From assembly GCF_036227325.1 (NCBI RefSeq), contig NZ_CP109467.1:6448001-6512000 (forward strand): a DNA stretch of 64,000 nucleotides, read 5' to 3'. How positions within the stretch are numbered: the first letter of the stretch is position 1; every line of letters begins with the position of its first letter. The notes under the pieces are model-generated. The model was not told the DNA's origin. It ran no database searches and was given only the letters and a program-made list of their open reading frames with translations. Both the position numbers and the translations under genes were made by a program. Positions 54,692 to 62,012 of this stretch are shown piece after piece. This DNA comes from Streptomyces sp. NBC_01465 (GTDB lineage: Bacteria > Actinomycetota > Actinomycetes > Streptomycetales > Streptomycetaceae).

Positions 54692-55567
54692 ATGGCAGAG
54701 CGCACCCTCATCTCGCCCGCCCAACTGGGCCGTCCCCGCGGCAAGTTCCTCTACTGGAGCGTCCTCGTCGCGGTGATCCTCCTCTTCACCCTGGTCTTCC
54801 TCGGCCCCCTCTACTGGATGGTCACCGGCGGGCTGAAGACCGCCCAGGAGTACGCCCAGTCCCCGCCCACCGCGTTCCCGCACTCGGCGCACCCGAAGAA
54901 CTACAGCGACGCGTGGAACATCATGGATCTCTCCAAGCTCCTGTTCAACACGCTCTACTACGCCTTCGGGGCCCTCGCCTTCCAGCTGGTCTTCGACGTC
55001 GCCGCGGCCTACTCGCTCTCCAAGCTGAGGCCCATCTTCGGCAAGGTCATCCTCGGGATGATGCTGGCCACCCTGATGATCCCGGCGACGGTCCTGGTCG
55101 TACCGCAGTACCTCACGGTCCTCGACGTGCCGATCGTCCACCGCAATCTGATCAACTCGCCCTGGGTGATCTGGCTCCCGTCCGTCACCAACGCCTTCAA
55201 CATCTTCCTGCTGAAGCGGTTCTTCGACTCGATCCCGCGCGAACTCCTCGACGCGGCGGCCATCGACGGCGCACCCCCGCTGCGCACCCTGCGCTCCATC
55301 GTGCTGCCGATCTCCCGCCCGATCCTCGGCGTCGTCTCGATCTTCGCGGTGGTCGGCGTCTGGAAGGACTTCCTCTGGCCGCTGCTCACCCTCCCGGACC
55401 CGGCCAAGCAGAGCCTCAACGTCGGCATCTACTCGCTGGCCCAGGGGGTCCCGGAGAACTGGCTGATCGCCGCGCTGGCGATGGCATCGGCCCCGACCCT
55501 GATCATCTTCCTGATCTTCCAGCGCAACATCATGAGCGGCCTCACCGCAGGCAGCCTCAAGGGCTGA
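54692..55567 (+). CDS. Carbohydrate ABC transporter permease (MalG/UgpE type)
   Basis: Second membrane subunit, 291 residues, six helices, with coupling-loop motif LLDAAAIDGAPPLRTLRSIVLPIS. GCAGGAG lies 7 nt upstream of the ATG. It partners the preceding permease. The glucosidase gene starts 25 nt downstream. Confidence 0.93.
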   Translation: MAERTLISPAQLGRPRGKFLYWSVLVAVILLFTLVFLGPLYWMVTGGLKTAQEYAQSPPTAFPHSAHPKNYSDAWNIMDLSKLLFNTLYYAFGALAFQLVFDVAAAYSLSKLRPIFGKVILGMMLATLMIPATVLVVPQYLTVLDVPIVHRNLINSPWVIWLPSVTNAFNIFLLKRFFDSIPRELLDAAAIDGAPPLRTLRSIVLPISRPILGVVSIFAVVGVWKDFLWPLLTLPDPAKQSLNVGIYSLAQGVPENWLIAALAMASAPTLIIFLIFQRNIMSGLTAGSLKG

Positions 55568-55592
55568 CCGCCCCTCCCCGAAAGGACTTCAC

Positions 55593-57167
55593 GTGGCAGC
55601 CCCTCACTCCGAGTGGTGGCGCTCTGCGGCCATCTACCAGGTGTACGTACGCAGCTTCGCGGACGCGGACGGCGACGGCACCGGTGATCTCGCGGGCGTC
55701 CGCTCCAAGCTGCCGTACCTCGCCGAACTCGGCGTCGACGCGCTCTGGTTCACCCCCTGGTACCTCTCCCCGCTCGCCGACGGCGGATACGACGTCGCCG
55801 ACTACCGCACCATCGACCCCGCCTTCGGCACCCTCGGCGAGGCGGAGAAACTCATCGCCGAAGCGGGCGAGCTCGGCATCCGTACCATCGTCGACATCGT
55901 GCCCAACCATGTCTCCGACCAGCACGTCTGGTTCAAGGCGGCACTGGAGGCCGGGCCCGGCAGCCCCGAGCGCGAGCTCTTCCACTTCCGTCCCGGGCGC
56001 GGCGAGAGAGGTGAACTCCCGCCCAACGACTGGCCGTCGCAGTTCGCCGGCGAGACCTGGACGCGGGTGGCGGACGGCGAGTGGTACCTCCACCTCTTCG
56101 CGCCCGAGCAGCCGGACCTCAACTGGGCGCATCCACAGGTGCGCAGCGAGCACGAGGACGTCCTGCGCTTCTGGTTCGAGCGCGGGGTGGCAGGTGTACG
56201 GATCGACTCCGCGGCCCTGCTCGCCAAGGCCGAGGGGTTGCCCGACTTCGTCGAGGGCCGCGATCCGCATCCGTACATCGACCAGGACGAACTCCACGAC
56301 ATCTACCGCTCCTGGCGCAGGGTCGCCGACGAGTACGGCGGTGTCTTCGTCGGCGAGGTCTGGCTGCCGGACTCCGAGCGCTTCGCCCGCTATCTGCGCC
56401 CCGACGAACTGCACACCGCCTTCAACCTCAACTTTCTGACCTGCCCGTGGGACGCGGCCCTGCTCCGCAGGACCGTCGAGGAGACCCTCGCCGAGCACGC
56501 ACCGGTCGGCGCGCCCGCCACCTGGGTGCTCGCCAACCACGACGTCACACGGACCGTGACGCGGTACGGGCGCGAGGAGAGCGGGTTCGATTTCGCGGCC
56601 AAGACCTTCGGGACCCCCACGGACCTGGTGCTCGGCACCCGCAGGGCGCGCGCGGCGGCGCTGCTCTCCCTCGCACTGCCGGGTTCGGTCTACCTCTACC
56701 AGGGCGAGGAACTCGGCCTGCCGGAGTCGGAGATACCGCTGGACCGCATCGAGGACCCCATGCACTTCCGGTCCGGGGGGAGCGATCCGGGACGCGACGG
56801 CTGCCGGGTGCCGCTGCCCTGGACAGCCCGGCGGCCGGTCGTGGAACCGTGGCTTCCGCAGCCGGAGGGCTGGGAGTCGTACGCAGCTGAACTCCAGGTG
56901 GGGGACCCGGCGTCGATGCTGTCGCTCTACCGCACGGCGCTGCGGCTGCGGCACGACGGGGAGGGGTTCGGGGACGGGCCGATGGAGTGGCTGCCGGCCG
57001 GCGACGGGGTGCTCGCCTTCAGCCGTCCCGGCGGTCTGATCTGCGTCGTCAACCTGGCCGCGGAGCCCGCCGAACTCCCCGGCCACCGTGACGTCCTGCT
57101 CACCAGCGGCCCGCTGGACGACGCCGGACGCCTCCCGCAGGACACCGCGGTCTGGCTGCGGGCCTGA
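55593..57167 (+). CDS. Glycoside hydrolase family 13 (alpha-glucosidase type)
   Basis: Cytoplasmic alpha-amylase-family enzyme, 524 residues, that would hydrolyse the imported alpha-glucoside. Region I is DIVPNHVSD (101-109), nucleophile Asp205 in GVRIDSAALL, acid/base Glu255 in FVGEVW, and transition-state Asp317 in LANHDVTR. No signal peptide. The closing beta domain is at about 450-524. GTG start with AAAGGA upstream. Its stop codon abuts that of the convergent citrate-synthase-like gene (TGATCA), leaving no spacer. Confidence 0.93.
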   Translation: MAAPHSEWWRSAAIYQVYVRSFADADGDGTGDLAGVRSKLPYLAELGVDALWFTPWYLSPLADGGYDVADYRTIDPAFGTLGEAEKLIAEAGELGIRTIVDIVPNHVSDQHVWFKAALEAGPGSPERELFHFRPGRGERGELPPNDWPSQFAGETWTRVADGEWYLHLFAPEQPDLNWAHPQVRSEHEDVLRFWFERGVAGVRIDSAALLAKAEGLPDFVEGRDPHPYIDQDELHDIYRSWRRVADEYGGVFVGEVWLPDSERFARYLRPDELHTAFNLNFLTCPWDAALLRRTVEETLAEHAPVGAPATWVLANHDVTRTVTRYGREESGFDFAAKTFGTPTDLVLGTRRARAAALLSLALPGSVYLYQGEELGLPESEIPLDRIEDPMHFRSGGSDPGRDGCRVPLPWTARRPVVEPWLPQPEGWESYAAELQVGDPASMLSLYRTALRLRHDGEGFGDGPMEWLPAGDGVLAFSRPGGLICVVNLAAEPAELPGHRDVLLTSGPLDDAGRLPQDTAVWLRA

Positions 57168-58409
57168 TCAGGGGAGCGGCTGCGGCGGGCGGGGTCCGGT
57201 GTACTGACCACTGGGCCGCATCCGCAGCGGCCGCTCCTCGTACTCCTCCAGCGTGTGCGCGATCCAGCCCGCCGTGCGCGCCACGGCGAACACGGTCTCG
57301 CCGGCCTCGGCGGGCATGCCGGTGGTCACCGTCAGTACGGACAGGGCCAGATCGACGTTGGCGTACAGCTCGGTGTGGCGCGCGGTCGTGGTGATCACGT
57401 CGCGGGCCGCCGCCAGCGCGGGGGCCGCCTGCTCCACGTCCTCCAGTGCGGCGAACAGGGCCTGGGCGCGCGGGTCTTCGCCCGGGTAGATGCGGTGCCC
57501 GAGACCGGGGACGCGGCGGCCGGTGCGCAGATGGTCGGCGACCACGGGGGCCGCGCTGCCCCGTTCGATGACCTCGGCGAGCATCCGGTGGGCGAGGCCG
57601 CTGGCCGCGCCGTGCAACGGGCCTTCGAGTACGCCGAGGCCGGCCGACACCGCGGCGTACGGATGGGCGCGGGCCGAGGCCGCGACCCGTACCGCGAGGG
57701 TGGAGGCGGCCAGGTCGTGGTCGATGAGCAGAGCAAGTGCCAGGTCCAGGACGCGAAGTGACGCTGCGTCAGGCGGCTGTACGGTCAGCCGGGGCCAGAG
57801 CCGCTCGGCCAGCGGCCCCTCGCCGTGGTGTGCCGTGCCGGCCAGGGGGAGCGCGGTCACCAGAGTTGGGATGAGCGTGCGCGCGGTGGCGAGCACGGCC
57901 GCCTCCGACAGGTCGAAGCGCAGCGGATCGCTGGCCGCGGCGGCGACCGCCGCCACGCGCAGCCGGTCGGTCGGGGCGGAGTGCGGGGGCAGTGCGTCGA
58001 CGGCGCGGCGGGCGGCCTCCGTCACGTCCCGGGGAGCGGTGAACCGGATGCCGGGCCGCAGCACGCCGGTCCACAGCCACTCGGCGACCTCCTCGTAGGA
58101 GTAGTTGCGCGCCAGCTCGGCGGCGTCCACGCCCCGGAAGAAGTACCGGTCCTTGTCGATCAGCGTGATCCGGGTCCGTACGGACAGCTCGCCGTTGCCG
58201 CCGCTCGCGGAATCCCGCCGGGAGCGCCGCACCAGGGCGTCGACCTCCTTGGCGTCGAAGGTGGAGCCCCGGCTGCCGGGGCCGCGGCGGCTCGAGAGCT
58301 GGCCGCGGCTCACGTACGCGTAGACCGTCTCCGGCTTCACGCCGAGCCGTTCCGCCGCCTCCCGGGTGGTCAGCCGCTGTTCTTCCGTCACGATGCTCAC
58401 CGTACTCAT
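57168..58409 (-). CDS. Citrate synthase homologue with N-terminal HTH
   Basis: 413 residues. Residues 13-38 (LTTREAAERLGVKPETVYAYVSRGQL) are a MerR/excisionase-type helix-turn-helix. From about 75 a citrate synthase fold follows with His266 (GPLHGAAS), His305 (GLGHRIYPGEDPRA) and Asp353 (ANVDLALSV), so the catalytic triad seems complete. The segments around the active site are shorter and more divergent than in true synthases. It could be a metabolic enzyme that binds DNA, or a regulator using the fold as a sensor. It diverges from a second citrate synthase across 71 bp; a 19-bp palindrome overlaps its start codon, suggesting autoregulation. Confidence 0.88.
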   Translation of the reverse strand: MSTVSIVTEEQRLTTREAAERLGVKPETVYAYVSRGQLSSRRGPGSRGSTFDAKEVDALVRRSRRDSASGGNGELSVRTRITLIDKDRYFFRGVDAAELARNYSYEEVAEWLWTGVLRPGIRFTAPRDVTEAARRAVDALPPHSAPTDRLRVAAVAAAASDPLRFDLSEAAVLATARTLIPTLVTALPLAGTAHHGEGPLAERLWPRLTVQPPDAASLRVLDLALALLIDHDLAASTLAVRVAASARAHPYAAVSAGLGVLEGPLHGAASGLAHRMLAEVIERGSAAPVVADHLRTGRRVPGLGHRIYPGEDPRAQALFAALEDVEQAAPALAAARDVITTTARHTELYANVDLALSVLTVTTGMPAEAGETVFAVARTAGWIAHTLEEYEERPLRMRPSGQYTGPRPPQPLP

Positions 58410-58426
58410 ATTGATTCAATCAATAT
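58408..58426. promoter_or_regulatory. 19-bp perfect palindrome between divergent citrate synthase genes
   Basis: ATATTGATTCAATCAATAT: 9-bp arms around a single C, overlapping the start codon of the HTH-citrate synthase. A second, looser inverted repeat TTGAC-N9-GTCAA (58426-58444) follows. The block is very A/T-rich for this genome. Confidence 0.7.
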
Positions 58427-58480
58427 TGACAAGGATTAAGTCAAGCATGGATGGTCGAATCAAGAAAGAGGGAGGAAGAG

Positions 58481-59635
58481 ATGTCGATCAGCACAGCACC
58501 GGCTCAGGCTCCGGCTCCGCGTGGGCTGGCGGGCGTAGTAGTCACCGAGACCGCACTCGGAGACGTCCGCGGAACCGAGGGCTTCTACCACTACCGCCAG
58601 TACTCGGCGGTGGAGCTCGCCGAGACCCGTACCTTCGAGGACGTCTGGTACCTGATGGTCCACGGCGAACTCCCCTCCCTCGCCGAGCGCGAGGTGTTCA
58701 CCGCACGCACCGCAGCACTGCGGACGCTCCCCGAGGAGGTCCGGGAGGCGCTTCCCGCGATCGCCCGTGCCGGATCGGGTCCTCTCGCGGGCCTCCGTAC
58801 GGCGCTCTCCCTGTTCGGTGCGTCCGCCGGCTTCCGCCCGGTGTACGACATCACCCCCGACCAGCGCGCCGACGACGCCCTCGCCGCCTGCGCGGTCGTC
58901 CCCACGCTGCTGACGGCGCTGTACCGCATCGGGCAGGGGCTCGACCCCGTCGCGCCGCGCACCGACCTGCCGCACGCGGCCAACTACCTCTACATGCTGA
59001 CCGGTTCGGAGCCGGACCCGGTCCGTGCGCGAGCGGTCGAGCAGTATCTGATCTCGACGATCGACCACGGCTTCAACGCGTCCACGTTCACGTCCCGCGT
59101 CATCGCCTCCACCGGCGCCGATGTGGCGGCCTGCCTGGTCGGCGCCGTGGGCGCCCTCTCGGGCCCCCTCCACGGCGGCGCCCCCAGCCGTGCCCTGGAC
59201 ACCCTCGACGCCATCGCGACCCCGGGCCGCATCGACCCCTGGATCCGCGAACGCGTTCTGGAGGGCGACCGCATCATGGGCTTCGGCCACCCCGTCTACC
59301 GCACGGAGGACCCCCGCTCGCGGATGCTGCGGGGCATCGCACAGCAATTCGGCGGCCCGCTGGTGGACTTCGCGGTCCAGGTCGAGTCCCGGGTCGAGGC
59401 GATCCTGGCGGAACTGAAGCCGGGCCGCGAGCTCCACACGAACGTCGAGTTCTACGCGGGCGTGGTGATGGAACTCTGCGGCCTGCCGCGCGAGATGTTC
59501 ACCCCGACGTTCTGCGCGGCGCGCGTGGTGGGCTGGAGCGCGAACATCCTGGAACAGTCGGCAGACTCCAAAATCATCCGACCTGCGGCGCGGTACGTCG
59601 GGCCATCAGCACCTCAGGCAGTCCCGGCCATCTGA
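58481..59635 (+). CDS. Citrate synthase family protein
   Basis: Citrate or 2-methylcitrate synthase, 384 residues, condensing acetyl- or propionyl-CoA with oxaloacetate. Active-site His231 (SGPLHGGAPS) and His270 (GFGHPVYRTEDPR) are present. At the third catalytic position the usual NVDFYSG reads NVEFYAG, so Asp is replaced by Glu323. ATG at 58481 has GGGAGGAAG 3-8 nt upstream. It is divergent from its HTH-bearing paralogue and probably co-regulated by it. Whether it is the main TCA synthase or a secondary one cannot be told here. Confidence 0.9.
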   Translation: MSISTAPAQAPAPRGLAGVVVTETALGDVRGTEGFYHYRQYSAVELAETRTFEDVWYLMVHGELPSLAEREVFTARTAALRTLPEEVREALPAIARAGSGPLAGLRTALSLFGASAGFRPVYDITPDQRADDALAACAVVPTLLTALYRIGQGLDPVAPRTDLPHAANYLYMLTGSEPDPVRARAVEQYLISTIDHGFNASTFTSRVIASTGADVAACLVGAVGALSGPLHGGAPSRALDTLDAIATPGRIDPWIRERVLEGDRIMGFGHPVYRTEDPRSRMLRGIAQQFGGPLVDFAVQVESRVEAILAELKPGRELHTNVEFYAGVVMELCGLPREMFTPTFCAARVVGWSANILEQSADSKIIRPAARYVGPSAPQAVPAI

Positions 59636-59645
59636 CATGCCGAAA

Positions 59646-59671
59646 GCCCGGCATCCACCGAGATGCCGGGC
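59646..59671. terminator. Terminator after citrate synthase
   Basis: GCCCGGCAT (59646-59654) pairs with ATGCCGGGC (59663-59671) between convergent genes. Confidence 0.75.
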
Positions 59672-59684
59672 CGAAGGGGCGCGG

Positions 59685-59921
59685 TCAGGCGTCGGGGATG
59701 TCACCTTTCGCCCTGATGAGTGTCTCGCGGCTGACAATCACGATCCGCTCGTAATCGGCGCGCGAAGCATCGGAGGGCAGCTCAGCTTCGAGGGTTGCAG
59801 TAGCTTCTGTCCCGATTACGGCGAAATTTCCGTCGCTGAGTTCGAACAGATCGGGGCAGGACTGCCCGTTGAGACTGCCGCGGGCTGTGGGCGGGACACC
59901 GATGCGGCGCACAATCTTCAA
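59685..59921 (-). CDS. Small hypothetical protein
   Basis: 78 residues from a TTG at 59921 (MKIVRRIGVPPTARGSLNG); a GTG at 59912 is an alternative, and the ribosome site is weak. The C-terminal half is acidic (SDASRADYERIVIVSRETLIRAKGDIPDA). It resembles small actinomycete hypothetical proteins often encoded near XRE regulators and DUF397-type genes, but no such regulator is here. Function unknown. The 275 bp upstream (59922-60196) contain no gene or site I can support. Confidence 0.55.
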   Translation of the reverse strand: MKIVRRIGVPPTARGSLNGQSCPDLFELSDGNFAVIGTEATATLEAELPSDASRADYERIVIVSRETLIRAKGDIPDA

Positions 59922-60196
59922 AGTAGTGGCTCAAATTCTTCAACGGGCGGACGGGGGAGGGGCAGGCCACTCGCGTCCGCGACCCCTTGAGCGCTACGGA
60001 CTCGACATTGGCGTCACCCTAGATGTCAACTCGCTTGTGTAGCAAGGTGCTTGTGCGGGCGCCGAGGTCCCGTGCACCGCAGCAACCATGATGCGGCACA
60101 GGGGTAACGATCAACTGGTGGAGAGGTCACGCCGCTGGCAACTCGTATGCCGTAAGCGCACGGTGCGATGCAAGGGGGTGATCGACCGGCGGGAGC

Positions 60197-60715
60197 CTAC
60201 TCCGCGGGTGGCTGGCCGACGATCCACCACTCTTCATCGTTCTCGTCCAGTTCGCGTATGAGAGCGTCCATCATGCGGCCCGCCCGGGCCTCCTCGGAAG
60301 TACTGACCAGGCTCTGGCGATGATGGGAGGTCGCTCGCCAATAGTCCCGGACGATCCGGTTGTTGAAGGTCTGCCTGAGGTGCCCGAAGAGCTCCTGCTT
60401 TGAGACGAGGCCGACCCGGTGGGCCAGGAGGGCGTTGGTGTAGAGGATGTTGGCGAAGAGGTATTGCCGCTGCGTGGCGTGCGGGAAGTCCTCGTCGTAG
60501 GTGTCCAGTACCGCAGCCAGATCCGGATCGTCGATCGCCTTGGTCAGGAGCTCGTACAGCAGTTGCTGTTGACGGCCCAGGCTGACGTTTTTGTCGTGCC
60601 GCCGCCGTTCGACGAGGCTCCGGTGCTGGGCGACCAGCACGGCCAGGCCTGCCGCCCCTCCGGCTGCGATCCCCGCCGCGACGGCCTCCAGCATCCCTAG
60701 CTTCTGTGTGGCCAT
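60197..60715 (-). CDS. DUF6082-type membrane-anchored protein
   Basis: 172 residues with one N-terminal helix (MLEAVAAGIAAGGAAGLAVLVAQ, about 8-30) followed by a soluble helical domain: QQQLLYELLTKAIDDPDLAAVLDTYDEDFPHATQRQYLFANILYTNALLAHRVG and RIVRDYWRATSHHRQSLV. This matches the DUF6082 proteins of Streptomyces, function unknown. Moderately lower GC than the neighbouring genes. It stands alone. Confidence 0.75.
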   Translation of the reverse strand: MATQKLGMLEAVAAGIAAGGAAGLAVLVAQHRSLVERRRHDKNVSLGRQQQLLYELLTKAIDDPDLAAVLDTYDEDFPHATQRQYLFANILYTNALLAHRVGLVSKQELFGHLRQTFNNRIVRDYWRATSHHRQSLVSTSEEARAGRMMDALIRELDENDEEWWIVGQPPAE

Positions 60716-60918
60716 GTCAATACCCCCGATTTGGGCGACCCTGGTCCCTCGTCGGTTGCGGGTGGCGGGCTGCAGGGCGACGAGGGACGGGGTGCACGTG
60801 TCGTTCCTCCAGGGTGCCGAGCGGCTCTGGTCGGCGGGGAGGGGCGGAGAGGCGGCGCACGGTCGGATCGGGCTGTGAGGTCGTGCGCCCTGTCGGATGT
60901 GTGCCCGTTACACGTCGC

Positions 60919-60933
60919 TAACAATCGTTTACT
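60919..60933. promoter_or_regulatory. Possible Zur site upstream of CobW-like gene
   Basis: On the minus strand the site reads AGTAAACGATTGTTA. It matches the actinobacterial Zur consensus TGAAAACGATTTTCA at 11 of 15 positions, including the AAACGATT core. It lies 45 bp upstream of the COG0523 gene. This is by-eye matching only. Confidence 0.4.
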
Positions 60934-60977
60934 TCGCGTCGGATTGACGAGACCCCGCTGCACTACGATCTGAACCC

Positions 60978-62003
60978 ATGTCCAGGAAACCCGTCCCCGT
61001 CGTCGTCCTCGCCGGGTTCCTCGGCTCCGGCAAGACCACCCTCCTCAACCATCTCCTCAGGCAGAGCAGGGGCACCCGCATCGGTGCCGTCGTCAATGAC
61101 TTCGGCGCCGTCGAGATCGACGCGATGACCGTCGCCGGGCAGGTCGACTCGATGGTCTCCCTCGGTAACGGCTGTCTGTGCTGCGCCGTCGACGCCAGTG
61201 AGCTCGACGACTACCTGGGCAGACTCGCCCGCCCCGAGCTGCGCATCGACGTCATCGTCATCGAGGCGAGCGGGCTGGCCGAGCCCGAAGAGCTCATCCG
61301 GATGATCCTGGCCGCCGAGAACCCGGACATCGTCTACGGGGGCCTCGTCCAGGTCGTCGACGCCGCCGAGTTCGACGCCACCCGCGCCCGTCACCCCGAG
61401 ACCGACCGCCATCTCGCCCTCGCCGACCTCGTCGTGCTCAACAAGGCCGACCGGGCGGACGAGGCCGGAATCGAGCGGACCCTGACGTCCGTCGGCGAGC
61501 TCAGTCCCGGGACGCCCGTCGTCCGGACCTCGTACGGACAGATCGATCCCGAGCTCCTCATCGACCGCCGTGCCGTCGGCGAGCGCGTCGGGCAGCTCTC
61601 CTTCGACGATCTGCGTGCCGACGAGGAAGGGGATCATTCGGGGCATCTTCATGCCGCCTACGAGAGCGTGGAGTTCGTCTCGTCCGACCCGATGAACCCC
61701 CGGCGCCTCATGGAGTTCCTCGACCGCCGGCCCGAAGGCCTCTACCGGATCAAGGGCTTCGTCCACTTCGAAGTCCCCGAGAACGAGGGGAAGTTCACCC
61801 TCCACGCCGTCGGACGTTTCCTGCGCTTCTACCCGGGCGCCTGGGCCACCGGCGAGGAACACCTCACCCAGCTCGTCCTCATCGGCTCCGGCATCGACGC
61901 CGCCGCCCTCCGCAAGGAGCTCGACGGCTGCCGGGAGACCGCACCGCAGGACGCCCGACCCGAGTCGATGTGGGGCGTCCTGCGGTACGTGGACCAGGAC
62001 TGA
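60978..62003 (+). CDS. CobW/COG0523-family GTP-binding metallochaperone
   Basis: GTPase of 341 residues. G1 is GFLGSGKTTLL (13-23), the metal-binding CXCC motif is GCLCCA (Cys66, Cys68, Cys69), then EASGLAEP (Walker B), NKAD (G4). A His-containing loop (DHSGHLHAAYESV) and the CobW C-terminal domain (KGFVHFEVPENEGKFTLHAVGRFLRFYPG) follow. Such proteins deliver zinc or another metal under limitation. The gene is followed 9 bp later by the convergent parC stop. Confidence 0.9.
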   Translation: MSRKPVPVVVLAGFLGSGKTTLLNHLLRQSRGTRIGAVVNDFGAVEIDAMTVAGQVDSMVSLGNGCLCCAVDASELDDYLGRLARPELRIDVIVIEASGLAEPEELIRMILAAENPDIVYGGLVQVVDAAEFDATRARHPETDRHLALADLVVLNKADRADEAGIERTLTSVGELSPGTPVVRTSYGQIDPELLIDRRAVGERVGQLSFDDLRADEEGDHSGHLHAAYESVEFVSSDPMNPRRLMEFLDRRPEGLYRIKGFVHFEVPENEGKFTLHAVGRFLRFYPGAWATGEEHLTQLVLIGSGIDAAALRKELDGCRETAPQDARPESMWGVLRYVDQD

Positions 62004-62012
62004 CTTCCGCCG

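Noticed and set aside
59922..60196. Gene or XRE regulator between the two small hypothetical genes
   Set aside because: No frame with a ribosome site or recognisable motif was found in this gap.
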